From Xanthomonas euvesicatoria pv. euvesicatoria (GTDB taxonomy: Bacteria > Pseudomonadota > Gammaproteobacteria > Xanthomonadales > Xanthomonadaceae), in contig NZ_JAJIUJ010000023.1 in the NCBI RefSeq assembly GCF_020880415.1, positions 94,712 to 158,711 on the forward strand: a DNA stretch of 64,000 nucleotides, written 5' to 3'. The notes below the pieces were generated by a model. The model worked only from the letters and a program-made list of their open reading frames with translations, searched no databases and was not told the origin of the DNA. Below, in pieces: positions 37,065 to 46,549 of this stretch (positions are counted from its first letter, which is position 1; the number at the start of each line of letters is the position of its first letter). Made by a program: the position numbers and the translations under genes.

Positions 37065-37399
37065 GATTTCGCGGATTCCTTGCTGGGATTCGATTTGCAC
37101 AGTTGGGTTCGCTGAGCACCAGCTGAACCGCATTTTGACCGTAACAATTCTTTAATCTTGTGTCCATCTCTGCGAAATTTGTCAGTAAGTGTCACGTGCG
37201 AGCTGCACGTGCGTCTGTGTCGCGTTGGCAAACAAGGCGGCTGCGTCTGATCGAGCCGGTACACTCACGCCCTCTTCGATGCGGCGCAAGGCGATGCTTG
37301 AGTCGCTCGCGGTAGCACACGACAAACCGGGTAGGCGATGAACACGATGGCGAAAAGTGGTTTCTTGGCGACGCGCGCGGTTGCGCAGGCGGTTGGCGC
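37065..37399. other. Divergent intergenic region between receptor and mrp
   Basis: About 335 bases, AT-rich in the part nearest the receptor gene. Apart from the palindrome at 37193-37211 no gene or repeat is supported. Confidence 0.5.
37193..37211. promoter_or_regulatory. CACGTGC-N5-GCACGTG palindrome
   Basis: CACGTGCGAGCTGCACGTG is a perfect 7-bp inverted repeat with a 5-base centre, 129 bases upstream of the receptor start and about 190 bases upstream of mrp. It resembles a dimeric repressor operator; the regulator is unknown. Confidence 0.4.
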
Positions 37400-38251
37400 A
37401 TGACGGGCGAACGCAGAATCGCCGCGCACGCGGTGCAGGGCACGTTGGCGCCGCATTCGCGCATCCGCAATGTGATTGCGGTGGGGTCGGGCAAGGGCGG
37501 CGTGGGCAAGTCCACCACTGCGGTGAATCTGGCACTGGCGCTGCATCAGTTGGGCGCGCGCGTCGGCGTGCTGGATGCCGATATCTACGGCCCCAGCGTG
37601 CCGGCAATGCTGGGCCTGAGCGGGCGGCCGGACAGCCCGGACAATAAGTCGATCGAGCCGCTGCGTGCATTCGGGATCGAGGCGATGTCGATCGGCCTGT
37701 TGGTCGATCAGGACACCCCCATGATCTGGCGCGGGCCGATGGCGACGTCCGCGCTGACCCAGTTGTTCAACGACACCCTGTGGGACGACCTGGACTATCT
37801 GCTGATCGACCTGCCGCCGGGCACCGGCGACATCCAGTTGACACTGTCGCAGAAGATTCCGGTAGCCGGTGCGGTCATCGTCACCACGCCGCAGGACATC
37901 GCCACGCTGGACGCGCGCAAGGCCTTGAAGATGTTCGAAAAGGTCGAGGTGCCGGTGCTCGGCATCGTCGAGAACATGGCGGTGCATACCTGCGGCAACT
38001 GCGGCCACCGCGAGCATCTGTTCGGCGAAGGCGGCGGTGAGCGCATGGCGGCGCAGTACGGCGTGCCGTTGCTGGGGTCGTTGCCGCTGGAGATCGCAAT
38101 CCGTGAGCAAGGCGATGCCGGCCAGCCGGTTGTGGTGGCCGCGCCAGAGTCGGTGGCAGCCAAGGCCTACCTAGCGGCGGCGACGCGGCTTGCCGAGGAA
38201 CTGGGCAAGCGCCCACGCGCCAGCATCCCGATCTCTGCATCCCTGCTGTAG
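37400..38251 (+). CDS. Mrp/ApbC iron-sulfur cluster carrier ATPase
   Basis: A 283-residue P-loop ATPase of the Mrp/ApbC family that carries Fe-S clusters to target proteins. The deviant Walker A is [17 protein letters not shown], followed by [14 protein letters not shown] and [19 protein letters not shown] near residue 200 is the CxxC cluster-binding motif. It is shorter than E. coli Mrp (369 residues) because it lacks the N-terminal MIP18/DUF59 domain. ATG 37400 is preceded by GGTTGG but no strong ribosome binding site. It precedes dcd by 91 bases. Confidence 0.92.
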   Translation: MTGERRIAAHAVQGTLAPHSRIRNVIAVGSGKGGVGKSTTAVNLALALHQLGARVGVLDADIYGPSVPAMLGLSGRPDSPDNKSIEPLRAFGIEAMSIGLLVDQDTPMIWRGPMATSALTQLFNDTLWDDLDYLLIDLPPGTGDIQLTLSQKIPVAGAVIVTTPQDIATLDARKALKMFEKVEVPVLGIVENMAVHTCGNCGHREHLFGEGGGERMAAQYGVPLLGSLPLEIAIREQGDAGQPVVVAAPESVAAKAYLAAATRLAEELGKRPRASIPISASLL

Positions 38252-38280
38252 CGCATCGGGCCGGCGATGCCGGCCGCTGG

Positions 38281-38286
38281 TAGAAT
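38281..38286 (+). promoter_or_regulatory. Candidate -10 element (TAGAAT) for dcd
   Basis: GGTAGAATTC lies 56 bases before the dcd start, just after a GGCCGGC-GAT-GCCGGCC hairpin (38259-38275) that may separate it from mrp. No clear -35 is seen. Confidence 0.35.
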
Positions 38287-38342
38287 TCGCCGTCTTCGCG
38301 CGGGCCGCTCGGCCCGCCGCCTTCCGTCTTCAAGGAACACGC

Positions 38343-38912
38343 ATGAGCATCAAGAGCGACCGCTGGATCAAGCGCATGGCCGAACAGCACGCGATGATCG
38401 AGCCGTTCGAACCCGGCCAGGTCAAGCACGATGCTGCCGGGCAGCGCATCGTCAGCTTCGGCACTTCCAGCTACGGGTACGACGTACGCTGCTCGCGCGA
38501 GTTCAAGGTCTTTACCAACATCAACTCGACGATCGTCGATCCGAAGCACTTCGATCCCGGCAGCTTTGTCGATATCGAATCGGATGTCTGCATCATTCCG
38601 CCGAACAGCTTCGCGCTGGCGCGTACGGTGGAATATTTCCGCATCCCGCGCGACACGCTGGTGGTATGCCTGGGCAAGAGCACCTACGCACGTTGCGGCA
38701 TCATCGTCAACGTGACCCCGCTGGAGCCGGAGTGGGAAGGCCACGTGACCCTGGAATTCAGCAATACCACGCCGCTGCCGGCGCGCATCTATGCCAACGA
38801 AGGCGTGGCGCAGATGCTGTTTTTCCAGTCCGACGAAGTGTGCGAAACCTCGTACAAGGACCGCGGCGGCAAGTACCAGGGCCAGACCGGCGTGACCCTG
38901 CCGCGGACCTGA
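38343..38912 (+). CDS. dcd: dCTP deaminase
   Basis: A 189-residue dCTP deaminase, producing dUTP for thymidylate synthesis. Family motifs: [24 protein letters not shown], the nucleotide-binding [25 protein letters not shown] with catalytic Glu ([18 protein letters not shown]) and the C-terminal [11 protein letters not shown]. Length matches E. coli Dcd (193). ATG 38343 is clear. It converges with a small membrane protein gene 21 bases downstream. Confidence 0.97.
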   Translation: MSIKSDRWIKRMAEQHAMIEPFEPGQVKHDAAGQRIVSFGTSSYGYDVRCSREFKVFTNINSTIVDPKHFDPGSFVDIESDVCIIPPNSFALARTVEYFRIPRDTLVVCLGKSTYARCGIIVNVTPLEPEWEGHVTLEFSNTTPLPARIYANEGVAQMLFFQSDEVCETSYKDRGGKYQGQTGVTLPRT

Positions 38913-38933
38913 TGGGTGGCGCGGCCGTGGCCT

Positions 38934-39119
38934 TCAGCAGGTCACAGCCGCCTTCTCGCGGTAGCGCAGCAATTGGCGCACACCGGCGGCGATCAGGAAC
39001 ACCGGCCACCAGGTCGCGATCAGGTTGCCCACATCCATATGCGCCAATCCCAGGTTGTCCAGCAGAAACAACGCGCCCAGGACGATCAGGAACAGGGCAG
39101 GAATCAGACGGTAGTTCAT
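38934..39119 (-). CDS. Small two-helix membrane protein, LiaF-TM/DUF5668-like
   Basis: A 61-residue protein with two membrane helices (residues 5-20 and 33-49) around a DNLGLAHMDVGNLIATWWPV turn, typical of the LiaI-LiaF transmembrane region. GAGGA lies eight bases before ATG 39119. A 55-residue paralogue sharing the NLG and LIATWWP motifs is encoded 400 bases upstream on the same strand. Function unknown. Confidence 0.75.
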   Translation of the reverse strand: MNYRLIPALFLIVLGALFLLDNLGLAHMDVGNLIATWWPVFLIAAGVRQLLRYREKAAVTC

Positions 39120-39350
39120 GGCGACATCCTCGGTTGGTGTGAGGCCATGCTGCGCTCGATGCGCCCGTCAATCAGGTGCCGGAAGTCAACAGTTGCGGAT
39201 GACAGTCGTCATGTTGCATCGCCAGTGAGTGCCTCAAGTGCGGTGATGCGTGATCAGGGCAGGCGACGCGGGTCTGGGCTGTCAGTGTTCGGTTATGTGG
39301 GGCGGGGCCGGAAGTGCCAGCTCAGACTAGCCGTCGGTAAATGCACGAGG

Positions 39351-39428
39351 CTTCGCCCGTACCCTCATCCGAACCTTCGGGGCACCTTCTCCCCCATAAA
39401 GGAGGACAATGTCCCCAGGGGAGAAGGA
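39351..39428. repeat. CCTCATCCG...GGGGAGAAGG intergenic element
   Basis: CCTCATCCGAACCTTCGGGG, then CACCTTCTCCCC and its complement GGGGAGAAGG, which together form a hairpin with a 26-base loop. Related to the element at 20048-20149. Confidence 0.55.
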
Positions 39429-39482
39429 AGCTGCTGCATGCCACCGCAGAAGATAGGTCGTTAGGGCCATTAGCAGCCAGAT

Positions 39483-39529
39483 ACCGCTGCTGCGATTCGC
39501 CAATCCCGACTCCCGAATCCCCGCCCGAC
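39483..39529 (-). repeat. GGGATTCGGGAGTCGGGATTGG repeat at a stop codon
   Basis: On the minus strand, right after the TAG of the 55-residue gene, GGGGATTCGGGAGTCGGGAT is followed by GGCGAATCGCAGCAGCGG. Same family as after tldD (1288) and trpF (61289). Confidence 0.6.
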
Positions 39530-39697
39530 CTACTTCCCGCGCCCGAACAGCATGCCAATTCCGCACGCAACCAGTGCGGCCGGCCACCAGGTGGCGATCA
39601 AGCGACCGATACTGAGATTGGTCCAGCCCAGGTTGTTGGCCAGGAACAGCAGGCCGACGAGGATCAGGATCAGCGCGGCGACGACATTGGATTTCAT
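39530..39697 (-). CDS. Mini membrane protein (55 residues), LiaF-TM-like paralogue
   Basis: A short gene easily missed by length filters. The protein starts MKSNVVAALILILVGLLFLA, continues NNLGWTNLSIGRLIATWWPA and ends in a second helix and GRGK. It shares the NLG-x6-GxLIATWWP core with the 61-residue protein at 38934, indicating a duplication. It begins 27 bases after the HIT gene stop codon, so it is probably the last gene of the dienelactone hydrolase-HIT operon. Function unknown. Confidence 0.75.
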   Translation of the reverse strand: MKSNVVAALILILVGLLFLANNLGWTNLSIGRLIATWWPAALVACGIGMLFGRGK

Positions 39698-39724
39698 GCG
39701 GGAGACTGGTTGAAAGACAGGTGC

Positions 39725-40159
39725 CTATCGTAGCCGTTGCGCCCACGCCGCGACATGCTGCTGCAACGCCTCGGCCGCAAAGCGCTGCGCACTGCCGCTG
39801 CCCCAGACGGGCCCGGGCCAGGCGGCATCGCCGGGGTGGCGGCCGACCAGATGCACATGCAGCTGCCGCACGATGTTGCCCAGCGCGCCGATATTGAGCT
39901 TGCCCACCCCGGGTTCGGCGCGCAGCAACTGCGAGAGCTGGTTGATTTCGGCCAGCAACAAACGCTGCTGGCCGCCATCCAGATCGATCCATTCACTGAC
40001 ATCGGCCACCCGTGGCACCAGCACCAGCCACGGGAAGCGGGTGTCGTCCATCAGCCGCACCTGCGACAGCGGCCCGTCGGCCACGAACACACTATCGGCC
40101 GCCAGGCGCGGGTCGAGCTGGAAGTCGCCCGCAGGCCTGTCCGGTGCGGTGTCGCTCAT
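39725..40159 (-). CDS. HIT domain protein
   Basis: A 144-residue histidine triad-like nucleotide-binding protein. The triad region reads QLHVHLVGRHPGDAAWPGPV: two histidines of the HxHxHxx motif are present, and the third is replaced, as in the proteobacterial HIT subgroup with the QLHVHxxxR pattern. Such proteins may hydrolyse nucleotide conjugates; activity is not proven. ATG 40159 overlaps the stop codon of the dienelactone hydrolase gene (ATGA), so the two are translationally coupled. Confidence 0.88.
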   Translation of the reverse strand: MSDTAPDRPAGDFQLDPRLAADSVFVADGPLSQVRLMDDTRFPWLVLVPRVADVSEWIDLDGGQQRLLLAEINQLSQLLRAEPGVGKLNIGALGNIVRQLHVHLVGRHPGDAAWPGPVWGSGSAQRFAAEALQQHVAAWAQRLR

Positions 40160-40818
40160 CCCAGGTGCGCCGCGAAGAAGCCCAGGGTGCGCTCCAGTGC
40201 GCGCTCGGCACTGTCGGCGTCGTAGTGGGTGGGGTCGATGCTGCGGTTGAAGGCGTGCCCGGCCGGGTAAACGAAGGTTTCCATCTGCGGCAGCTTCTCG
40301 CGATGGGCCTGGATCGCCTCGGGCGGAATGCTGGCATCGCGCTCGCCGAAGTGGAACATCACCGGCGCCTTGGGGGTTTCGTCCAGCAGCTGGGTGTTGC
40401 GGCCGCCGTAGTAGCTGACCGACGGCAGCCCCAGGCGAATGGCCGACAGCAGCGCGACGGAGCCGCCCCAGCAGTAGCCCACCGTACCGACCTTGCCGGC
40501 GCGGGTGAGCAGGGTGGCGGCAGATTTCACCACCTCCACGGCGCGCTCCAGGCCGACCGCGTTGGCCAGCGCCAGGCCCCGCTGCAGGCTCTGCTGGTCG
40601 TACGGCAACTGCACGTCCTTTTCTTCCAGGTCGAAAAAGGCCGGTGCCAGCACCTCATAGCCGCGTGCGGCGTAGTCGTCGGCCACTGCGCGGATATGTT
40701 CGTTGACGCCGAAGATTTCTTGAATCACCACCAGGCCGCCGCGCGGGCTGGAAGCGGGTGTGGCGTGCCAGGCGGCAACCTGGCCGTCGGGGGTGTCGAG
40801 CGTGGTCCAGTGACCCAT
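40156..40818 (-). CDS. Dienelactone hydrolase family protein
   Basis: A 220-residue alpha/beta hydrolase of the dienelactone hydrolase family. The nucleophile is Cys in TVGYCWGGSVALL, with Asp in FGERDASIP and His in YPAGHAFNR completing the triad; GGLVVIQEIFGVNEHIR is the family's oxyanion region. Many family members act on substrates other than dienelactone, so the specific function is open. It is the first gene of a probable operon with the HIT gene and the 55-residue protein gene. Confidence 0.9.
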   Translation of the reverse strand: MGHWTTLDTPDGQVAAWHATPASSPRGGLVVIQEIFGVNEHIRAVADDYAARGYEVLAPAFFDLEEKDVQLPYDQQSLQRGLALANAVGLERAVEVVKSAATLLTRAGKVGTVGYCWGGSVALLSAIRLGLPSVSYYGGRNTQLLDETPKAPVMFHFGERDASIPPEAIQAHREKLPQMETFVYPAGHAFNRSIDPTHYDADSAERALERTLGFFAAHLG

Positions 40819-40920
40819 GGAAACTCCTGCTGCAGTCCGGGGAGGCGCGCATTATCGAACGGATCGGCGGGGGCGAAGGTGAGGGTTCCGCTAAGATGAC
40901 CCCGCTTGCGCGGCATGCGG

Positions 40921-40950
40921 TTCAGAGCGTCGCCCCCGCGCCGCTATAAT
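40921..40950 (+). promoter_or_regulatory. Candidate sigma-70 promoter of rimO
   Basis: A perfect TATAAT at 40945-40950 with TTCAGA 18 bases upstream (40921-40926) as a weak -35. It lies 48 bases before the rimO start codon. Confidence 0.55.
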
Positions 40951-40998
40951 TGACCCGCTCAGGCCCCAGGCCGCTCCGCTTCCCAGGCTCCTGCTTCC

Positions 40999-42375
40999 AT
41001 GTCCCAGCTGAACCCTAAAGTCGGCTTCGTCAGCCTTGGCTGCCCGAAGGCGCTCGTCGATTCCGAACGCATCCTCACCCAGCTGCGCGTGGAGGGGTAC
41101 GACATCGTGCCCAGCTACGACGCTGCCGATGTGGTGGTGGTCAATACCTGCGGCTTCATCGATTCGGCAGTGACCGAATCGCTGGACGCGATCGGCGAAG
41201 CGATGAACGCCAACGGCAAGGTCATCGTCACCGGCTGCCTGGGCAAGCGCCCGGAGCAGATTCGTGAGGCGTATCCGCAGGTGCTGGCAGTATCCGGCCC
41301 GCAGGACTACCAGAGCGTCATGGAGGCAGTGCACGCCGCGTTGCCGCCGCGTCACGACCCGTTCGTGGACCTGGTGCCGGACTACGGCATCAAGCTGACC
41401 CCGCGCCATTACGCTTACTTGAAGATTTCCGAAGGCTGCAATCACCGGTGCAGCTTCTGCATCATTCCCTCGATGCGCGGCGATCTGGTCTCGCGTCCGG
41501 TCGATGAGGTGCTGCGCGAAGCCGAGCGGTTGGTGCGCGGTGGCGTCAAGGAATTGCTGGTGGTGTCGCAGGACACCTCGGCCTATGGCGTGGACCTGAA
41601 GTACGCCGAGCGTCCGTGGCGCGACCGCATGTACCAGACCCGCATGAAGGCGCTGTGCGAGGGGTTGTCGGAGCTGGGCGTGTGGACGCGCCTGCATTAC
41701 GTGTACCCGTATCCGCACGTGGACGATGTGATTGGGCTGATGGCCGAAGGCAGGCTGCTGCCGTATCTGGACATCCCGTTCCAGCACGCCAGCCCGCGCA
41801 TCCTCAAGTTGATGAAGCGCCCGGGCGCGGTGGAAAAAACCCTGGAGCGCGTGCAGCGCTGGAAGGCGATGTGCCCGGAGATCACCGTGCGCTCGACCTT
41901 CATCGTCGGTTTCCCCGGCGAAACCGATGCCGAATTCGAATCCTTGCTGGACTTCCTGGATCAGGCGCAGCTGGACCGCGTCGGTGCGTTTGCGTATTCG
42001 CCGGTCGATGGCGCCAGCGCCAACGCATTGCCGGATCAGGTGCCCGAAGAAGTGAAACACGAGCGCCTGGCGCGCTTCATGGCCAAGCAGGCGCAGATCT
42101 CTGCGTTGCGCCTGGAATCCAAGATCGGCAGCGTGCAGCAGTGCCTGGTGGATGTGATCGAAGACGACATCGCGGTGGCCCGCTCGCGTGCCGATGCGCC
42201 GGAAATCGATGGGCTGGTGCATATCCAGAACGGCGGCGAGCTCGGCTTGAAGGTGGGCGATCTGGTCGATGTGGAAATCACCGACAGCGACGAGCACGAT
42301 CTGTTTGGCGATGCATTGCCGTCTGGCCCCGCGGTGCAGCAGCCAGGGCGGACATTGAACCTGCAGATCGTTTAG
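40999..42375 (+). CDS. rimO: Ribosomal protein S12 methylthiotransferase
   Basis: A 458-residue radical SAM methylthiotransferase that modifies an aspartate of ribosomal protein S12. N-terminal UPF0004 domain with cluster cysteines ([26 protein letters not shown]), radical [11 protein letters not shown] near residue 147, and a C-terminal TRAM domain. The presence of [16 protein letters not shown] and [18 protein letters not shown] distinguishes RimO from MiaB. ATG 40999 has the expected [14 protein letters not shown] start. Confidence 0.97.
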   Translation: MSQLNPKVGFVSLGCPKALVDSERILTQLRVEGYDIVPSYDAADVVVVNTCGFIDSAVTESLDAIGEAMNANGKVIVTGCLGKRPEQIREAYPQVLAVSGPQDYQSVMEAVHAALPPRHDPFVDLVPDYGIKLTPRHYAYLKISEGCNHRCSFCIIPSMRGDLVSRPVDEVLREAERLVRGGVKELLVVSQDTSAYGVDLKYAERPWRDRMYQTRMKALCEGLSELGVWTRLHYVYPYPHVDDVIGLMAEGRLLPYLDIPFQHASPRILKLMKRPGAVEKTLERVQRWKAMCPEITVRSTFIVGFPGETDAEFESLLDFLDQAQLDRVGAFAYSPVDGASANALPDQVPEEVKHERLARFMAKQAQISALRLESKIGSVQQCLVDVIEDDIAVARSRADAPEIDGLVHIQNGGELGLKVGDLVDVEITDSDEHDLFGDALPSGPAVQQPGRTLNLQIV

Positions 42376-42698
42376 CCGCAGCAGGATGCCGGCTGGCCGA
42401 TGGCGTCGGCGCTCCCGACTGTGCCGAACCGTCGGCGCACATGCCGCGGTGGGCACGCCAAGCCGTAGGAGCGTGCCTGAGCGCGACGAGGCTGGCGACG
42501 CGCAGCCGCCCCCGGCACGACGCGCTGCGCACCAACATCGCCTGTGGGCATGACATCGCCGCATGAGGGTGGTCGGGGCGCGAGCGTATCAGCAGGTCAC
42601 GCGGCAGTCCTGGGGCACTGGGTGTTCGGTTCTCTGTGGCCTCGATTACCGCCGTTGCCGATGCACGCGCCAGAATCGCTTCGCGCGCTGTATATCCC
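42376..42698. other. Intergenic region downstream of rimO and greB
   Basis: About 320 bases between convergent rimO and greB. It contains a REP-like half-site at 42464; no gene or clear terminator is seen. Confidence 0.5.
42464..42500. repeat. REP-like half-site (CGTAGGAGCGTGCCTGAGCGCGACG)
   Basis: One arm of the GTAGGAGCG...CGCGA element seen at 21519 and 50642-50842, here without its inverted partner. Confidence 0.5.
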
Positions 42699-43205
42699 TT
42701 ACAGCGGCACGTACTGCACCGACACCACCACAAACGTGTGCTTGCCGGCCGGCAAGTGCGCGTCGAATTCGTCGTCCACGCGCTTTTTCAGCAGTGCGCG
42801 CGCCAGCGGCGAATCGATGCTGATCCAGCCGCGTCCGGCATCGGTTTCGTCCGGGCCGACGATGCGGTAGCGCAGCAACTCGCCGCTGTCGGCATCTTCC
42901 AGTTCCACCTGTGCGCCGAAGAACACCGCGTTCGCGTCGGTGGGTGCGGTGTCCACCACGCGCAGCGCTTCCAGCCGCTTGCTCAGATAGCGTACACGCC
43001 GATCGATTTCACCGAGCTGCTTCTTGCGATAGGTGTATTCCGCATTTTCAGAGCGGTCGCCTTCTGCGGCGGCCGCCGCAAGGGCACGGACTACTTCGGG
43101 CCGCCGCACGCGCCACAAGTCGTCCAGCTCGGCCTTGAGGCGGGCATGGCCTTCGGGCGTGATCAGCGCAGTGCTTTTCTCGGCAGGCGGGCGCCAGCGG
43201 CTCAT
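42699..43205 (-). CDS. greB: Transcription elongation factor GreB
   Basis: A 168-residue Gre factor that rescues backtracked RNA polymerase by stimulating transcript cleavage. The N-terminal coiled coil starts [17 protein letters not shown] and carries the acidic tip ([16 protein letters not shown]), then the FKBP-like domain with [19 protein letters not shown]. The [14 protein letters not shown] and RPEVVRA signatures favour GreB over GreA. Start at ATG 43205 ([12 protein letters not shown]). Divergent from the rhomboid-TPR gene, 111 bases apart. Confidence 0.93.
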   Translation of the reverse strand: MSRWRPPAEKSTALITPEGHARLKAELDDLWRVRRPEVVRALAAAAAEGDRSENAEYTYRKKQLGEIDRRVRYLSKRLEALRVVDTAPTDANAVFFGAQVELEDADSGELLRYRIVGPDETDAGRGWISIDSPLARALLKKRVDDEFDAHLPAGKHTFVVVSVQYVPL

Positions 43206-43316
43206 GGGGCAGGCAATTTCCAACGGCGGGGCCGCGATGCTAGCGCGCATGACGTGCTTGCGCATCTGCCGCCGCACAGCGAAGCTTTCCGCCATTCTTA
43301 AGACACGGACGTTGTC

Positions 43317-44783
43317 ATGCTGATCATGCCGCTGCACAAACCCTGGTCGAGGCAGAACATCCCCTGGGTGACGCTGCTGCTGGTGCTGATCAATGTGGCG
43401 GTCTACCTGGGCTACCAGCGCAAGGACGACAGCCTGGTCGAGAGCGCCGTGCACTACTACGTGCACTCCGGCTTGGGCGCGCTGGAGGCCGATGCGCATG
43501 CGCGCTACCTGCAGCAGACCGCCAACGCCAAGTTGCGCGCGGCACGCCAGGCAAAATTGGACAGCGTGCCTAAACCGCAACGCATCGCGTATCTGGCGCA
43601 CCTGACGATGCACGATGTCGCCTTCGAACACGCCCTGCGCAGCGGCACGTTGTTCAACGGCGACGCGCGTCTGCGCGAGTGGCGCGCATTGCGTGCGCCT
43701 TACGACACGCGGCTGTCCAGGATATTTACGCTGCGCCATGTGCAGCGCAGTTCCGAATGGTCGCCAGCGCGCATGCCGACTGCCACGTTCCTGCACGGCA
43801 GCTTCGATCATTTGCTGGGCAACATGCTGTTCCTGCTTGCCTTGGGTACCTTGCTGGAAGGCGCGATCGGCAGTGGCTGGTTCCTGGTGCTGTATCTGCT
43901 CGGCGGATTCGGCGCCAGCCTGGCCAGCTTGTGGTGGCGCTGGGGCGAGCCCGGTGGCGGTCTGGGTGCCTCCGGTGCCATCGCCGCGCTGATGGGCGCG
44001 TTCTGCGTGGTCTGGGGCGGGCGCAGGGTGCGTTTTTTCTATTGGTTTTTCGTCGTCTTCAATTACGTGCGCGGCCCGGCGATCCTGCTGTTGCCGCTGT
44101 GGCTGGGCTGGGAGTTGTATAGCCTGGCATCCAGCGACGACGGCGCAGTCGCCTTCGAGGCGCATGCCGGCGGACTGGTGAGCGGTGCGTTGCTGGGCGC
44201 CTTGCTAGTGGTGCTGCGGCAAACTCGGCCAGAATTTATGCAGGAGGGCGACGCGGTTGCGGTGGACGATCGCTGGGAGCGTGCGCAGCGCCATCTGGGC
44301 CGGATGGAAAACGCCGAGGCCGAACATTTGCTGGCGGAGTTGGCGAGCGAGCAGCCGCACAATCTGGAGGTTGCGCTTGCGCGCTATCGCGCTGCGCGTC
44401 ATGCAGGGCGCAGCCAGGACAGCCTGCGCCATGCCGAGACGCTGCTGGCCCTGCAGACCCATAGCGCCGAACAGACACGCATCCAGCTGGCAGTTGCCGC
44501 CGAACTCAGTAAGGCCAGGATTGCCTGCAGCCCGACGGCGCGCAGGGCGCTGATCGCTGCGTGCATGCGTAACGGCCTGTTGGCCGATGCCGAGCGTCTA
44601 TTGAAGGAAAGCGAATTGAGTACGCCGCGCGATGAATTGGCCCAACAATGGTTCGTGCTTGCCTTGCGTCACGGTGAGCTGCAGGACGGTGCGCAGCGCA
44701 CGCGCTTGCTGCGCCAGCTGCTGGATCAGTTTCCCGAGCAGGGACAGGCCAAAAAAGCACGCTTTTTGCTCGAAAACGGTTGA
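43317..44783 (+). CDS. Rhomboid protease with C-terminal TPR-like region
   Basis: A 488-residue membrane protein. After an N-terminal helix ([17 protein letters not shown]) comes a long soluble insert (residues 40-140), then the rhomboid core with [20 protein letters not shown], catalytic Ser in [13 protein letters not shown] and His in [11 protein letters not shown]. The last 190 residues (from about 295) are soluble helical repeats resembling tetratricopeptides. This domain fusion suggests protein partners or substrate recruitment. ATG 43317 or the in-frame ATG nine bases later could be used. It converges with the DUF4013-type gene. Confidence 0.88.
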   Translation: MLIMPLHKPWSRQNIPWVTLLLVLINVAVYLGYQRKDDSLVESAVHYYVHSGLGALEADAHARYLQQTANAKLRAARQAKLDSVPKPQRIAYLAHLTMHDVAFEHALRSGTLFNGDARLREWRALRAPYDTRLSRIFTLRHVQRSSEWSPARMPTATFLHGSFDHLLGNMLFLLALGTLLEGAIGSGWFLVLYLLGGFGASLASLWWRWGEPGGGLGASGAIAALMGAFCVVWGGRRVRFFYWFFVVFNYVRGPAILLLPLWLGWELYSLASSDDGAVAFEAHAGGLVSGALLGALLVVLRQTRPEFMQEGDAVAVDDRWERAQRHLGRMENAEAEHLLAELASEQPHNLEVALARYRAARHAGRSQDSLRHAETLLALQTHSAEQTRIQLAVAAELSKARIACSPTARRALIAACMRNGLLADAERLLKESELSTPRDELAQQWFVLALRHGELQDGAQRTRLLRQLLDQFPEQGQAKKARFLLENG

Positions 44784-44920
44784 GCGGTTTCTGCCCAACG
44801 CGTGCTCTTTGACTCGCGCGGCGCCGGGCGGGCAAGGGCCGGTCGCGTTGGCTGACATGCATGGTTCGGAGCTTGATGGGATCTGTCTGCCTGGAAGCTG
44901 CAGAACGGATCCTCAGCCGA

Positions 44921-46195
44921 TCACGCCGGCTGAATCGTCACCGCTTTCAGTGCCGCGTCCAGCTTCGCGCGTAGTGCTTCGTCGTCGCAGCGATCCTTTG
45001 CGTTCTGCAATACGACGCGCGCCTGATCATCGCGCCCGAAGCGCTCGGCCAGCAGCACGCCGGCGTCCAGCGACCAGGCAGGCAGCATCGGGTCGCGCGG
45101 CCACGCAGCAATGGCGGCCAGCAGGCCATCGGTGACCAGTTGGAACTGCCCGGCCATCCTTGCGCGCTCGGCCAGCAGGTTGGCCTGCTCGGGCGTCAGC
45201 GGCGTAAACGTGGGGTCGATGTCCAGCGCTTCGCGCTGCAGCGCGAGTGCACGCCGTTCCTGCTTTTCCTGCAACAGGCGATTGATGTATTGGCGAGTGT
45301 GTTCGCGCAGCTCGTCGTTGCGATGGTGTTGGCGCAACAGGCGCTGATACAGCTCGTGCACCGCCAGGCTCACCGCGCGCGAGCGCACCGCGCCACGCAG
45401 GGCCTGAAAGGCTTCGTCGGAATGCCCGTCGCGCACGTACTGTTCCGCTTCGTCGAGCAGGCGCTGGTCCGGGTCGCTGCGTTCGTGCGCATCCGCGCCA
45501 CTGGGCACATAGCCCAGCTCCTCGTGGTACTGGTACACCAGATACCCCAGCAGGTGAAAGCTGGCGAACAGCGTCCAGATCGAGGTCACCATGACCGTCG
45601 CTTCGCGCACGAGCGGCGGTAGGTATTTGGTAGCGAAGAAGACCGCTGCCGCGCCGCTGCCCTGGATCACGTAGAGCAGGCCGTAGGCGGCCAGATACGG
45701 CCAGCCGATCCGTAGCGCCATGTCGATGGAGACGGCGGGGTTGAGCGCGCGGCGCAGGCTGCCGTCGATGGCCAGCGAGATCAGCATGCCAGGCAGCAGC
45801 AGCATGGTGCCCAGATAGGCGATGGTCAGGCCGAACGGGCCGGCGATCACGGCTCCTACGCCGATCACGATGCCCAGCGCGACGGCCAGCAGGATCAGAC
45901 GCAGTACCGCGCTGTCGAAGCTGTTATAGCCCAGGCGTGGCGCATCGGTCTGGCCATCGGCGGTGTGGCGCAGAATGTCGAAGGCATAGGTATAGGTCGC
46001 CATGCCCAGCACACCGGCAATCACCAGTTTCAGGATGCCCGGCAGCACCAGCAAGGCGCTGCACAGCGTCAATGCGATCAGCGCATACAGCGCCGAGCCA
46101 CGCAGCGGGTAGGTGGCGATGGCGGGAATGCGGGTCCAGAACGGTGCAGGCGCAGCCTGCGTGGCCACCTTGCGTGCGCGAAAACGGTCTTCCAT
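44921..46195 (-). CDS. DUF4013-like membrane protein with TPR-like C-terminus
   Basis: A 424-residue protein. The N-terminal 230 residues contain about six membrane helices (for example ALYALIALTLCSALLVLPG and LLAVALGIVIGVGAVIAG) resembling the DUF4013 family; the C-terminal 190 residues are a soluble helical-repeat region (SDEAFQALRGAVRSRAVSLAVHELY and following). GGGGAGCGTC lies directly before ATG 46195. Function unknown. Together with the convergent rhomboid-TPR gene it makes two membrane proteins with helical-repeat tails side by side. Confidence 0.75.
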   Translation of the reverse strand: MEDRFRARKVATQAAPAPFWTRIPAIATYPLRGSALYALIALTLCSALLVLPGILKLVIAGVLGMATYTYAFDILRHTADGQTDAPRLGYNSFDSAVLRLILLAVALGIVIGVGAVIAGPFGLTIAYLGTMLLLPGMLISLAIDGSLRRALNPAVSIDMALRIGWPYLAAYGLLYVIQGSGAAAVFFATKYLPPLVREATVMVTSIWTLFASFHLLGYLVYQYHEELGYVPSGADAHERSDPDQRLLDEAEQYVRDGHSDEAFQALRGAVRSRAVSLAVHELYQRLLRQHHRNDELREHTRQYINRLLQEKQERRALALQREALDIDPTFTPLTPEQANLLAERARMAGQFQLVTDGLLAAIAAWPRDPMLPAWSLDAGVLLAERFGRDDQARVVLQNAKDRCDDEALRAKLDAALKAVTIQPA

Positions 46196-46549
46196 GACGC
46201 TCCCCAAGCGTGTGATGTGAAGGGATTGTGCGGGGCCGCGTGTCGCTGCGCAATTGGGGGAGGGCAAGCCGACGAACCCGGATCGCCAGCGACCGGCGAT
46301 ATGTTGCGGGCATGGTCTGGATACTGCTGGCCAGGCCGTGCGTCAGTGCCGGCCTTACATCGAAGCATGCAGTGTCAGACAGCACCCTAAGCGCATCGGC
46401 AGACCTTCGACGCGGTGCGTGCGTGATTGCCTGAGGTTCAACCTGAGCGACAGGTAAAATGGTGGCCCGCCGCACTATCGCGGCCCTACGAGCGACCGTG
46501 CGCGCCGCAACCGTGGCACTGCCGTCGCTTGCATCACAAGGAGTGTCGC
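46196..46549. other. Divergent intergenic region upstream of nudK
   Basis: About 350 bases. A TAAAAT hexamer at 46455-46460 may be the -10 box for nudK. No gene is supported, although a frame upstream of nudK is open without good start signals. Confidence 0.4.

Larger units (their letters stand above)
39120..39529. other. Intergenic region between two mini membrane protein genes
   Basis: About 410 bases. The left part (39120-39340) shows nothing; the right part is two repeat elements, listed separately. No gene is supported. Confidence 0.5.
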
